A DNA stretch of 64,000 nucleotides from contig NZ_NKHL01000118.1 in NCBI RefSeq assembly GCF_002934685.1, positions 242,438 to 306,437 of the forward strand, given 5' to 3'. The translations under genes were made by a program, and so were the position numbers. Below the pieces are notes generated by a model. The model saw only the letters and a list, made by a program, of their open reading frames with translations, was not told the origin of the DNA and searched no databases. The stretch is from Pseudomonas bohemica (GTDB taxonomy: Bacteria; Pseudomonadota; Gammaproteobacteria; Pseudomonadales; Pseudomonadaceae). Positions 26,441 through 35,179 of this stretch are shown here, piece after piece; positions within the stretch are counted from its first letter, which is position 1; every line of letters starts with the position of its first letter.

Positions 26441-26626
26441 ATGGACACTAAATTGCTCGACATCCTCGCTTGCCCGATCTGCAAAGGTCCGCTCAAGCTC
26501 AGCGCCGACAAAACCGAGCTGATCAGTAAAGGCGCCGGCCTGGCCTATCCGATTCGCGATGGCATCCCGGTGATGCTGGAAAGCGAAGCACGTACACTGA
26601 CCACTGACGAGCGTCTGGACAAATGA
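26441..26626 (+). CDS. Trm112 family protein
   Basis: A 61-aa protein beginning 'MDTKLLDILACPICKGPL'. It carries a CPxC motif and a fold shared with the Trm112 methyltransferase activators. Its conserved position between lpxK and kdsB in proteobacteria is clear. The last codons overlap the kdsB start (ATGA). The bacterial role is not firmly known. Confidence 0.92.
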   Translation: MDTKLLDILACPICKGPLKLSADKTELISKGAGLAYPIRDGIPVMLESEARTLTTDERLDK

Positions 26627-27387
26627 CTGCGGCGTTTACCGTTGTGATTCCCGCGCGCTACGGTTCCAGCCGGTTTCCTGGCAAGCCGTTGAAAACCATT
26701 GCCGGCAAGCCGATGATCCAGCACGTCTGGGAGCAGGCGCGTAAAAGCAGCGCCGAGCGCGTGGTGGTGGCCACTGACGATCAGCGCATCGTCGAGGCCT
26801 GCCAGGCGTTCGGGGCCGAAGTGCTAATGACCCGCGACGACCACAACTCCGGCACCGACCGTCTGGCCGAAGTGGCCTCGCTGTTGGGGTTGGCCAACGA
26901 CGCCATCGTGGTCAACGTGCAGGGCGACGAGCCGATGATCCCACCGGCGGTCATCGATCAGGTCGCCGACAATCTTGCGTCGCATCCTGAAGCCCGCATG
27001 TCGACCCTGGCCGAACCTATCGACGATATGACCGCTTTGTTTAACCCGAACGTGGTCAAGGTCAACTCGGACATCAATGGTCTGGCCCTGACCTTCAGCC
27101 GCGCACCGCTGCCATGGGCGCGAGACGCACTGGCCAAGAGCCGCGATCAGTTGCCGGAGGGCGTGCCATACCGTCGCCATATCGGCATCTACGCCTACCG
27201 TGCCGGTTTCCTGCATGACTTCGTCAGCTGGGGCCCATGCTGGCTGGAAAACACCGAAAACCTCGAACAGTTGCGTGCCCTCTGGCACGGCGTGCGCATC
27301 CACGTCGCCGATGCGCTGGAAGCACCGCCAGCGGGGGTCGACACTGCCGAAGATCTGGAGCGCGTACGGCGCTTGCTGGAGGTTTGA
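26623..27387 (+). CDS. kdsB: 3-deoxy-manno-octulosonate cytidylyltransferase KdsB
   Basis: A 254-aa nucleotidyltransferase that activates KDO as CMP-KDO for lipopolysaccharide core synthesis. The N-terminal 'IPARYGSSRFPGKPL' and 'VNVQGDEPMIPP' motifs are diagnostic. It overlaps the Trm112 gene by 4 nt. In most pseudomonads ptpA follows; here only 46 nt separate it from murB. Confidence 0.96.
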   Translation: MTAAFTVVIPARYGSSRFPGKPLKTIAGKPMIQHVWEQARKSSAERVVVATDDQRIVEACQAFGAEVLMTRDDHNSGTDRLAEVASLLGLANDAIVVNVQGDEPMIPPAVIDQVADNLASHPEARMSTLAEPIDDMTALFNPNVVKVNSDINGLALTFSRAPLPWARDALAKSRDQLPEGVPYRRHIGIYAYRAGFLHDFVSWGPCWLENTENLEQLRALWHGVRIHVADALEAPPAGVDTAEDLERVRRLLEV

Positions 27388-27433
27388 TGGTCATGGCCCG
27401 CTGTATTCAGGTGCCGCTCGTGCAGGTTCTTGT

Positions 27434-28453
27434 ATGAGCCTGCAGATTCAAACCAATGTCTCGCTCAAGCCTTTCAACACCTTCGGCGTGGACGTCCGCG
27501 CGCGGCTGTTTGCCGAGGCGCATACCGATGCCGACATCCGCCAGGCTTTGGCCTATGCGGCGGAGCACAAGGTTGAGTTGCTGGTCATCGGCGGCGGCAG
27601 CAATCTGCTGCTGACCGGCGACGTCGATGCGCTGGTGCTGCGTATGACCAGTCGCGGCATTCGCATTGTCCACGAAGACTGCGACACTGCGATCGTCGAA
27701 GCCGAGGCGGGTGAACCCTGGCATCCATTCGTTCAGGAAACGCTGGCGCGAGGGATGTCGGGGCTGGAAAACCTCAGCCTGATTCCCGGCACCGTCGGCG
27801 CGGCACCGATGCAGAATATCGGCGCCTACGGGGTCGAGTTGAAGGATGTGTTCGACAGCCTGATCGCGCTCGACCGCCAGACCGGCGAAACGCGGGAATT
27901 CTCGCTGATCGAGTGCGCCTTCGGTTATCGCGACAGCGTGTTCAAGCACCAGGTCGACCGTTGGTTGATTCTGCGGGTGCGCTTTCGTTTGAGCTTTTCC
28001 GCCAAACTGAAACTCGATTACGGCCCGGTGCGTCAACGGCTTCAAGAGCAGGGCATCAAGACGCCGACGCCGATTCACGTCAGCCGGGCGATCTGCTCGA
28101 TCCGCAGCGAAAAGCTTCCGGATCCTGCGATGCTCGGTAACGCCGGCAGCTTCTTCAAGAATCCGCTGGTCACGGCTGAACTGGCCGCGCGCATTCGCGA
28201 AGCTCACCCTGGCGTAGTGGCCTATCCACAAGCCGACGGCCAGGTGAAACTGGCGGCTGGCTGGCTGATCGAGCAGGCGGGCTGGAAAGGTTTTCGTGAT
28301 GGCGATGCTGGCGTGCATGCTCTGCAATCGCTGGTGCTGGTCAATTACGGCGCAGCGTCCGGGCTTGATTTGCTGAGGCTGGCAAAACGGATTCAGGCAG
28401 ATATCCTCGAGCGTTTCGGGGTCTCGTTGGAAATGGAGCCTAACCTCTATTGA
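27434..28453 (+). CDS. murB: UDP-N-acetylenolpyruvoylglucosamine reductase MurB
   Basis: A 339-aa FAD- and NADPH-dependent reductase making UDP-N-acetylmuramate for peptidoglycan. FAD-binding motifs 'VIGGGSNLLLTGDVDALVL' and 'LIPGTVGAAPMQNIGAYG' and the catalytic-region motif 'LGNAGSFFKNP' are intact. The ATG at 27434 matches family N termini ('MSLQIQTNVSLKPFNTFGV'); the frame happens to stay open upstream into kdsB. The usual upstream neighbour ptpA is missing. Confidence 0.95.
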   Translation: MSLQIQTNVSLKPFNTFGVDVRARLFAEAHTDADIRQALAYAAEHKVELLVIGGGSNLLLTGDVDALVLRMTSRGIRIVHEDCDTAIVEAEAGEPWHPFVQETLARGMSGLENLSLIPGTVGAAPMQNIGAYGVELKDVFDSLIALDRQTGETREFSLIECAFGYRDSVFKHQVDRWLILRVRFRLSFSAKLKLDYGPVRQRLQEQGIKTPTPIHVSRAICSIRSEKLPDPAMLGNAGSFFKNPLVTAELAARIREAHPGVVAYPQADGQVKLAAGWLIEQAGWKGFRDGDAGVHALQSLVLVNYGAASGLDLLRLAKRIQADILERFGVSLEMEPNLY

Positions 28454-28523
28454 GGTGGGCTAGACGTTCTGGCTTGGCCTTTGCATTTGCGCTGTAAGAC
28501 AAATCCCGAATCAGAGGCAGAGC

Positions 28524-29117
28524 ATGAGTCAGACCCTATGCGCCATTGTCCTCGCCGCCGGTCAGGGAAGCCGTTATCGAGCGGTAGCCGGTGCTCATCG
28601 CAACAAGCTTCTGGCGCAATGCACGGGGCGTGATGGCGTCGAACGCTCGGTTCTTGAGCATGCTCTGGTCAGTTTGCACGCGGTCGTCGACAAGGTTGTG
28701 CTACTGACCCGCCCTCAATATTCCAGTGTTGCCGAGCTAGGCTTGCACCATGGCTGCGAGGTGGTGGTGCTGGATTCGCCAGGTATGGGCGACAGCATCG
28801 CGGCTGCGGTCTCGGCTAGGCCGGATCACGATGGCTGGTTGATTGTGTTGGGCGATATGCCGTTCATTCAGCTGGGCACTCTCAAACGAGTGGCTGAATC
28901 CCTGGAACCCGACGCTATCAGTGTGCCGGTGCATAACGGTGCGTATGGACATCCGGTAGGGTTCGGTCGCGGCTTCGGGCCCGCGTTGATGGGGCTGGCA
29001 GGGGATAAGGGCGCGAAGCGGTTGTTCAAGGGGGCGAGGGTAAACGAGGTTGTGGTCGACGATCCTGGTGCGCTTTGGGATGTGGATGTGCCTGCGGCGC
29101 TGGATTTCGATCCTTAG
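28524..29117 (+). CDS. MobA-like nucleotidyltransferase (MocA/MobA family)
   Basis: A 197-aa protein with the N-terminal NTP-transferase signature 'IVLAAGQGSRYRAVAG' and the metal-binding 'LGDMPFIQL'. Relatives attach CMP or GMP to molybdopterin. It ends with 'WDVDVPAALDFDP', typical of the MocA-like group. It is not a usual member of the murB-rne interval in the better-known Pseudomonas genomes, and its substrate is uncertain. A REPIN and a strong terminator follow. Confidence 0.85.
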   Translation: MSQTLCAIVLAAGQGSRYRAVAGAHRNKLLAQCTGRDGVERSVLEHALVSLHAVVDKVVLLTRPQYSSVAELGLHHGCEVVVLDSPGMGDSIAAAVSARPDHDGWLIVLGDMPFIQLGTLKRVAESLEPDAISVPVHNGAYGHPVGFGRGFGPALMGLAGDKGAKRLFKGARVNEVVVDDPGALWDVDVPAALDFDP

Positions 29118-29134
29118 CCACTGCGCAATACCAG

Positions 29135-29220
29135 CCGTAGGAACGCGTTTGCCCTCGATTGGGGCCGGTTTGCATAAGTGTTTCGGACGGATCGCTATCG
29201 CGGTCAAGCGCACTCCTGCA
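29135..29220. repeat. REP pair (REPIN)
   Basis: 'GTAGGAACGCGTTTGCCCTCGAT' and 'ATCGCTATCGCGGTCAAGCGC' are degenerate inverted REP arms with a spacer. It lies between the MobA-like gene and the rne terminator. Confidence 0.6.
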
Positions 29221-29240
29221 GCAGTGGATCTAACAGGTAC

Positions 29241-29277
29241 AAAAAAGCCCCACCTGTTTGCACAGGTGGGGCTTTTT
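29241..29277. terminator. Bidirectional rho-independent terminator
   Basis: A 13-bp GC-rich stem (AAGCCCCACCTGT pairing with ACAGGTGGGGCTT) with a short loop is flanked by A and T runs on either side. It lies between the convergent MobA-like gene and rne and should stop both. Confidence 0.93.
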
Positions 29278-29289
29278 ATTGACTGAAGT

Positions 29290-32200
29290 TTACGAAAGCG
29301 GTTTAGGCTCTTTGCTTTCTTCGACTTCTTCACCGTGCTCGGTCACGGCTTCCTTCACCGGCGTGACGTGCTTGTCAGCCGGAGCAGGGGCGACGGCTTC
29401 TGCCGCGGCGGACGCTTCGACCTGTGGAGCTGCAGCGGCACTAGCTTCGGCTTCTTTCTGCAGGCGCTCGGCCTCCAGACGACGGCGGCGAACTTCACGA
29501 GGATCGTTCGGCGCGCGACCGGTGCTGGCCATCGGCAGGGCAGGCTTTTCAGCTGCGACTGGCGCTGGTGCCGGAGCAGGTTCAACAGCGGCAGGGGCAG
29601 CGACGATTTCCGGCGCGGCAGTTTGGGTCGGCGCTTCGATGACCGGCGCTTTTGCCACCGGCGCCTCAACGACTGGCTCAGCGGCTTTCGGTGCTTCTAC
29701 AGGCGCTGCTGGTGCTTCGACGACCGGTGCTGGAGCGGGGGCTTCAACCGGGGCTTCAGCGGCAACCGGGACTTCAGCCACAACAGTGGCTTCTACCGCA
29801 GCGGGCGTTTCAACCTGCTCAGCTTCGGCCGCGGCTTTCACCTGACGCTCGAATGGGCTCAGGGAGGCGTCAAACTGCGCCACTTCAACTTCCGGCATGA
29901 CCGAACGCTTGGTGGTGGCAGCCTGGTCTTCCACGACAGGGGCTTCGACGACCGGGCTTTCTACGACCGGAGCTTGCACCGCTGGCGTCTCGGCTGTCTC
30001 GGCAGGCGCCGCTTCAACCGCCTGGGCTTCGACCGGGGCTGTAGCGCGTTCGGCCTGACTATGAGCATCGGCTTCTGCCGGAGCGCTGATCACGGTTTCT
30101 GCGACAGCCGTCGTTACAGCCAGGCCTGCCGCGATTTCCGCGCTGTTACCTTCGCTGCGAACGCCTTCGTTCGAGGCTTCGACAGCTTCTTGAGCGCCTT
30201 CGCCTTCTGCGCCTTCGATCACATCACCGTTGGCATCACGCTGACGCTCACGACGATTGCTGCGACGACGCTGGCCACGGGAACGACGACGAGGACGATC
30301 GCCTTCGGCGTGCTCCTGGCTGTCATCCTGCTGTTCTTCGTCGTTCAGCAGTGTTTCGTCTTCGGCAGCGACTGCAGCCTGCTCGGTACGTAGTTGACGC
30401 TCTTCGCGCGGCGGACGCGGCTGGCGCTCTTCACGGGGAGCGCGCTCAGGACGCTCTTCACGAGGCACGTTGACCGCCGGAGCGGCGTCCAGTGGCTCGC
30501 GCAGTTCACGCACGCGCTCTTCGCGAGGCTTGCGATCTTCACGACCGCCGCGAGGTGCGCGTTCGGCACGTGCCGGACGCTCTTCGCGTGGCGCAGCGGT
30601 TTCATCACGGGATTCACGCGGCTCACGGGCAACGCGTTCTTCACGCGGTGCGCGCTCTTCGCGAGGGGCTCGTTCTTCACGCGGGGCCCGCTCTTCGCGC
30701 GGTGCGCGTTCTTCACGCTCGGTACGCGGGGCCCGCTCTTCTCGAGGCTTGCGCTCTTCATCGCGGCGGCCATTACGGCTACGGCTCTGCTGGCGACCGT
30801 TACGGCGCTCTTCGTTGCGGGCAGGGCGCTCGGCAGCCGGTTTTTCAACCACTGCGGCCGGGGCGACAGGCTCTTCCTTGGTGGCGAACAGGCTGACCAG
30901 GGATTTCACCAGGCCTTTGAACAGGCTTGGCTCATGGGCCACGGGCGCCGGAGCGACCGGCGCGGCGACTTCGGTCGGAACCGGAGCGTTTGCGCGTGCC
31001 GGGGCAGTCTTGACCGCTGCTTCCTGACGAACCAGGGTGCGGGTAGCGGCGGTCGGCTGGACTTCTTCCACTTCGGCAGCAGCAGCGATTTCGTAGCTGG
31101 ACTGCAGGCTGTGGGCTTCCGGGCTGTCATCGCGCAGGCGCTGCACTTCGAAGTGCGGCGTTTCGAGATGATCGTTCGGCAGAATGACGATGCGCGCCCG
31201 GGTGCGCAGTTCGATCTTGGTGATCGAGTTGCGTTTTTCGTTGAGCAGGAACGCGGCAACCGGGATCGGTACCTGAGCGCGTACTTCGGCAGTACGGTCT
31301 TTCAGGGCTTCTTCTTCGATCAGGCGCAAGATCGCCAGCGACAACGACTCGACGTCACGGATGATGCCGGTGCCGTTGCAACGCGGGCAGACGATGCCGC
31401 TGCTTTCGCCCAGGGATGGACGCAGGCGCTGACGGGACATTTCCAGCAGGCCGAAACGCGAGATGCGGCCAACCTGCACGCGGGCACGGTCAGCTTCCAG
31501 GCTCTCGCGGACTTTCTCTTCCACGGCGCGCTGGTTCTTGGCAGGGGTCATGTCGATGAAGTCGATGACGATCAGGCCGCCGATGTCACGCAGACGCAGT
31601 TGACGGGCGATTTCCTCAGCCGCTTCAAGGTTGGTCTGCAGGGCGGTTTCTTCGATGTCGCTGCCTTTGGTGGCGCGTGCCGAGTTGATGTCGATGGACA
31701 CCAGAGCTTCGGTCGGATCGATGACGATGGAGCCACCGGAAGGCAGTTCGACGACGCGCTGGAAGGCGGTTTCGATCTGGCTTTCGATCTGGAAGCGGTT
31801 GAACAGCGGAACGCTGTCTTCGTAGAGCTTGATCTTGCTGGCGTACTGCGGCATCACCTGGCGGATGAAGGTCAGGGCTTCTTCCTGGGCTTCTACGCTG
31901 TCGATCAGCACTTCGCCGATGTCCTGGCGCAGGTAGTCGCGGATAGCGCGGATGATGACGTTGCTTTCCTGGTAGATCAGGAATGGCGCGGCGCGATCCA
32001 GGGACGCTTCCTTGATGGCGGTCCACAGTTGCAGCAGGTAATCGAGGTCCCACTGCATTTCTTCGCTGCTACGGCCGAGACCGGCAGTACGCACGATCAG
32101 GCCCATGTCGGCAGGGGCGATCAGGCCGTTGAGCGCTTCACGCAGTTCGTTGCGCTCTTCGCCTTCGATGCGGCGGGAAATGCCACCGGCACGCGGGTTG

Positions 32201-32589
32201 TTCGGCATCAGCACCAGGTAACGACCGGCCAGGCTGATGAAGGTGGTAAGGGCTGCGCCCTTGTTGCCGCGCTCTTCTTTCTCGACCTGAACGATGACTT
32301 CCTGGCCTTCGCTCAGGACGTCCTTGATGTTGACGCGACCTTCCGGGGACTTTTTGAAATATTCGCGGGAGATTTCCTTCAGCGGCAGAAAGCCGTGACG
32401 CTCGGAGCCGAAGTCGACGAAAGCCGCTTCAAGGCTGGGCTCGATGCGCGTGATCCGGCCTTTGTAGATGTTGGCCTTCTTCTGTTCGCGGGCCCCGGAT
32501 TCGATGTCCAGGTCGTATAGGCGCTGGCCGTCTACCAGCGCAACACGCAACTCTTCGGGTTGAGTTGCGTTAATCAGCATTCTTTTCAT
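29290..32589 (-). CDS. rne: Ribonuclease E
   Basis: A 1099-aa essential endoribonuclease and degradosome scaffold. The S1 RNA-binding domain ('KANIYKGRITRIEPSLEAA') covers about residues 35-120. Catalytic Asp residues lie in 'SIDINSARATKG' (near 303) and 'LIVIDFIDM' (near 345). The zinc-link 'CPRCNGTG' lies near 400. From about residue 530 the protein turns into a disordered scaffold, Arg/Glu-rich with 'APREER' repeats, then Ala/Pro/Val/Glu-rich. The ATG at 32589 begins the family's conserved 'MKRMLINATQ'. The long 5' leader (32590 onward) is consistent with RNase E autoregulation. Confidence 0.96.
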   Translation of the reverse strand: MKRMLINATQPEELRVALVDGQRLYDLDIESGAREQKKANIYKGRITRIEPSLEAAFVDFGSERHGFLPLKEISREYFKKSPEGRVNIKDVLSEGQEVIVQVEKEERGNKGAALTTFISLAGRYLVLMPNNPRAGGISRRIEGEERNELREALNGLIAPADMGLIVRTAGLGRSSEEMQWDLDYLLQLWTAIKEASLDRAAPFLIYQESNVIIRAIRDYLRQDIGEVLIDSVEAQEEALTFIRQVMPQYASKIKLYEDSVPLFNRFQIESQIETAFQRVVELPSGGSIVIDPTEALVSIDINSARATKGSDIEETALQTNLEAAEEIARQLRLRDIGGLIVIDFIDMTPAKNQRAVEEKVRESLEADRARVQVGRISRFGLLEMSRQRLRPSLGESSGIVCPRCNGTGIIRDVESLSLAILRLIEEEALKDRTAEVRAQVPIPVAAFLLNEKRNSITKIELRTRARIVILPNDHLETPHFEVQRLRDDSPEAHSLQSSYEIAAAAEVEEVQPTAATRTLVRQEAAVKTAPARANAPVPTEVAAPVAPAPVAHEPSLFKGLVKSLVSLFATKEEPVAPAAVVEKPAAERPARNEERRNGRQQSRSRNGRRDEERKPREERAPRTEREERAPREERAPREERAPREERAPREERVAREPRESRDETAAPREERPARAERAPRGGREDRKPREERVRELREPLDAAPAVNVPREERPERAPREERQPRPPREERQLRTEQAAVAAEDETLLNDEEQQDDSQEHAEGDRPRRRSRGQRRRSNRRERQRDANGDVIEGAEGEGAQEAVEASNEGVRSEGNSAEIAAGLAVTTAVAETVISAPAEADAHSQAERATAPVEAQAVEAAPAETAETPAVQAPVVESPVVEAPVVEDQAATTKRSVMPEVEVAQFDASLSPFERQVKAAAEAEQVETPAAVEATVVAEVPVAAEAPVEAPAPAPVVEAPAAPVEAPKAAEPVVEAPVAKAPVIEAPTQTAAPEIVAAPAAVEPAPAPAPVAAEKPALPMASTGRAPNDPREVRRRRLEAERLQKEAEASAAAAPQVEASAAAEAVAPAPADKHVTPVKEAVTEHGEEVEESKEPKPLS
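30625..30755 (-). repeat. Coding tandem repeat in RNase E scaffold domain
   Basis: About five to six 18-bp units encode the hexapeptide Ala-Pro-Arg-Glu-Glu-Arg in tandem, with degenerate units on both sides. The repeat alternates acidic and basic residues and lies in the Arg-rich region that binds RNA in other RNase E proteins. Unit number is expected to vary between strains. Confidence 0.7.
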
Positions 32590-33268
32590 GTAGTACCGTC
32601 GGTTTCCGGGCTGCCGGAAACGGCGTTCGGCACACACGACTTCTCACGGTCGGTGTCAGGGCGCGTCAGGAGTGCTTGGACACTCCAGTGTCTAGCGATA
32701 TCCGGCCAGCGGGGCCGTAGTCGCGACGACGTTTCCTGCTTGCTGTGGTGACAAATGACACCCTGTCAGCAAAAGCTTTGTCAGGAGGAGGAATCAACCA
32801 TCGGTAGCGGACGATATGAAGCGTCTTGAATAAAACCTTTTGCTACACAGTCCGACGGTTGTGCGTCTCCACCCCACACGTATCCCTGATAATTCGGGTG
32901 CTGCCGCGCGCTGAATCCGCAGCGGGTTTGCATTTACGCGAGCTTCGATGGGAAGTTCGCGCCTCATGGCTCAAATTAAGGCGTGGTTTCCGAAACATTC
33001 GCCCGGAGCGATCGCCAGCGACTGCACTTTGTGAACTGGCCTTGAACGTGGGCCTCGATGGCGAGTGTTTCACTCTGCGATCGGGCTTGTTTCAGGCCTC
33101 ATGTCACCTGCGCTCGTTACGCTCACTGATCTTCCGTTGTCACCGAAAGCCTCGTAGGACGGCCTCGCGCCCTCGTGAATTGCGTTGGTCAGGGCCGGTT
33201 GTCATACCGTTTGTCCTCTGTCCGGGCCGCTTTTGGCGGCGTTCGCGACTATAGCAGCAATCATTAAG
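32590..33268. other. rne leader and rne/rluC divergent intergenic region
   Basis: About 680 bp with no supported gene. The part next to rne should contain its promoter(s) and a long 5' untranslated region, which in other bacteria is the target of autoregulation. An inverted repeat around TTTGCTGACAGGGTGTCA (about 32753-32775) could form a leader hairpin. ORFs reading through this stretch resemble no protein and have poor coding character. Confidence 0.55.
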
Positions 33269-33298
33269 TGCTTCAAATCCATAAAAAATTGTTATGAT
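33269..33298 (+). promoter_or_regulatory. Candidate sigma-70 promoter of rluC
   Basis: A -10 hexamer TATGAT lies at 33293-33298, with a weak -35 (TGCTTC) about 18 bp upstream. The start codon of rluC lies only 7 nt after the -10, so the predicted transcript would have almost no leader. No Shine-Dalgarno sequence precedes the ATG. Confidence 0.5.
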
Positions 33299-33305
33299 TT
33301 GCGCC

Positions 33306-34265
33306 ATGACGAATATCACCCCCCCAACCCCCGGCGTCCAGCTGGTAGAGGTTGCGCCGGAACTTGCCGGTCAACGCATCGATAATTTTCTGATCACGTA
33401 CCTCAAGGGTGTTCCCAAGACCTTGATTTACCGCATATTGCGCAAAGGCGAAGTGCGGGTGAACAAGGGGCGGATCAAGCCCGAGTACAAGCTTCAGGCA
33501 GGCGATATCGTGCGCGTTCCACCCGTTCGGGTGCCTGAGCGCGACGAACCCGTGCCGGTGGCCCAGGGTCTGTTGCAGCGCCTGGAAGCTGCCATCGTCC
33601 ACGAAGACAAAGGCCTGATTGTCCTCAACAAACCCGCTGGCATCGCGGTTCACGGCGGCAGCGGCCTTAGTTTCGGCGTCATCGAAGCCTTTCGTCAGTT
33701 GCGTCCCGATGCCAAGGAGCTGGAACTGGTTCATCGCCTGGATCGCGACACGTCCGGCCTGCTGATGATTGCGAAGAAACGCAGCATGTTGCGTCATCTT
33801 CACGAGCAGTTGCGCGGCGATGGCGTCGACAAACGCTATATGGCGTTGGTCCGTGGCAATTGGCCAACCTCGCAAAAACAGGTTCGCGCGCCGTTGCTCA
33901 AGAGCAACCTGCGTTCCGGCGAACGGATGGTCGAGGTCAACGAAGAGGGTAAAGAGGCGTTGACCCTGTTCAAGGTGCTGCGTCGCTTCGGCGATTTCGC
34001 GACCATGGTGGAGGCGCGTCCGATTACTGGGCGTACCCATCAGATTCGCGTGCATGCGCTGCATGCCGGGCACAGCATCGCCGGTGACAGCAAATACGGC
34101 GATGAAGACTTCACCCGCGAGATTCGCGACCTGGGCGGCAAACGTCTGTTCCTGCATGCTTACGCCCTGACCGTGCCGCTGCCCGATGGTAGCGAGCTGA
34201 AACTGGAGGCGCCCGTCGATGAGATGTGGGCCAAGACCGTGGAGCGATTGCTGAGTGCGCCCTGA
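33306..34265 (+). CDS. rluC: 23S rRNA pseudouridine synthase RluC
   Basis: A 319-aa pseudouridine synthase modifying 23S rRNA. The N-terminal S4 RNA-binding domain ('LAGQRIDNFLITYLKGVPK') covers about residues 20-80. The catalytic domain carries the active-site Asp in 'LVHRLDRDTSGLLMIAKK'. RluC beside rne is conserved in gamma-proteobacteria. I start at 33306; an ATG at 33294 would lie inside the predicted -10 element. It overlaps the HAD gene by 11 nt. Confidence 0.93.
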   Translation: MTNITPPTPGVQLVEVAPELAGQRIDNFLITYLKGVPKTLIYRILRKGEVRVNKGRIKPEYKLQAGDIVRVPPVRVPERDEPVPVAQGLLQRLEAAIVHEDKGLIVLNKPAGIAVHGGSGLSFGVIEAFRQLRPDAKELELVHRLDRDTSGLLMIAKKRSMLRHLHEQLRGDGVDKRYMALVRGNWPTSQKQVRAPLLKSNLRSGERMVEVNEEGKEALTLFKVLRRFGDFATMVEARPITGRTHQIRVHALHAGHSIAGDSKYGDEDFTREIRDLGGKRLFLHAYALTVPLPDGSELKLEAPVDEMWAKTVERLLSAP

Positions 34266-34926
34266 TTACGAACTGCTGATTTTCGACTGGGACGGCACGC
34301 TGTCCGACTCCATTGGACGTATCGTCGATGCGATGCGTCAGGCTGCGAACCTTGCCGGCCGCCCGGTGCGTGACGATCTGGCGGTGAAGGGCATCATCGG
34401 TCTCGGTCTGCCCGAGGCGATCCGCACCTTGTACCCGGACATCACGGCCAACGACCTGATCGATTTCCGTCAGCACTATGCCGACAGCTATATGGCGATG
34501 GATGCGGATCCGTCGAAGCTGTTCGACGGCGTGCTGGAATCGCTGGAGGCGTTTCGTGCCGAGGGCTATCGCATGGCGGTGGCGACCGGCAAGGCGCGGC
34601 GCGGGCTCGATCGCGTGCTCAAGGCCCATGGCTGGCTCGATTACTTCGACGCCACCCGCGCCGCAGATGAGACTGCAAGCAAGCCTGATCCGCTGATGCT
34701 CAACGAAATCCTGCAGCACTGCGGCGTTGCCCCGCAAAAGGCGCTGATGATCGGCGATGCCTCGTTCGATCTGCTGATGGCGCGCAACGCCGGGATGGAT
34801 TCGGTAGCGGTGGGGTATGGTGCCCAGGCGCTGGAGTCCCTGCTGCAGTACGAGCCGCGGGTGGCGATCAGGCATTTTTCCGAATTGCGTACCTGGCTGG
34901 GTGCGCGCACGTACCAAGGTGTGTAG
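34255..34926 (+). CDS. HAD-superfamily hydrolase (phosphoglycolate phosphatase-like)
   Basis: A 223-aa HAD phosphatase. Motif I is 'FDWDGTLSDS' with the nucleophile Asp, motif II is 'VATGK', and motifs III/IV are 'SKPDP' and 'MIGDASFDLLMARNAG'. It starts at a GTG inside the rluC 3' end (11-nt overlap), so it is expressed with rluC. It resembles Gph/PGP-type enzymes; the real substrate is not determined by sequence. Its 3' end runs into the intergenic repeat at 34932. Confidence 0.9.
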   Translation: MRPDYELLIFDWDGTLSDSIGRIVDAMRQAANLAGRPVRDDLAVKGIIGLGLPEAIRTLYPDITANDLIDFRQHYADSYMAMDADPSKLFDGVLESLEAFRAEGYRMAVATGKARRGLDRVLKAHGWLDYFDATRAADETASKPDPLMLNEILQHCGVAPQKALMIGDASFDLLMARNAGMDSVAVGYGAQALESLLQYEPRVAIRHFSELRTWLGARTYQGV

Positions 34927-34931
34927 AAACG

Positions 34932-35152
34932 TCACGAGCGAAGGCCAGGCGAGGCGCAACGAGCTCTGCGAGTAGCAGCCGAAGGCTGGCCCGAGGGGCG
35001 AGCGTCAGCGAATAAAAAGAGGCGAAAACGGCCGGAGTCGCATCCGACTCCAAGTGTTCTAAGTGAGCATTTTTCGCCTCTCTTCAACGCAGCATTACGT
35101 GCGTAACGCCGAAGGCGCTCAGCCTGCGGTAGTTTTTACACATTTTGGGTCG
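34932..35152 (+). repeat. Long intergenic repeat, copy A
   Basis: A roughly 210-bp non-coding element that is clearly homologous over its whole length to 38689-38908. It contains a perfect 10-bp stem (GAGGCGAAAA at 35019-35028 with TTTTCGCCTC at 35071-35080) and a nested 7-bp hairpin (GGAGTCG/CGACTCC, 35034-35051). Both copies lie in the same orientation just upstream of a gene (sppA here, fabD for copy B) and just past the 3' end of another. It may be a mobile, MITE-like element or a structured RNA or terminator. Confidence 0.75.
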
Positions 35153-35179
35153 AATCTTCGTTGTTGGGGTAATTGATCT

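Noticed and set aside
30625..30755. Regular short repeats as a possible CRISPR array
   Set aside because: Units are 18 bp without unique spacers and stay in frame inside rne, so they are a coding repeat.
30394..32520. 708-aa ORF opposite rne
   Set aside because: Shadow created by GC-rich codon use and the repeat region; RNase E is certain on the other strand.
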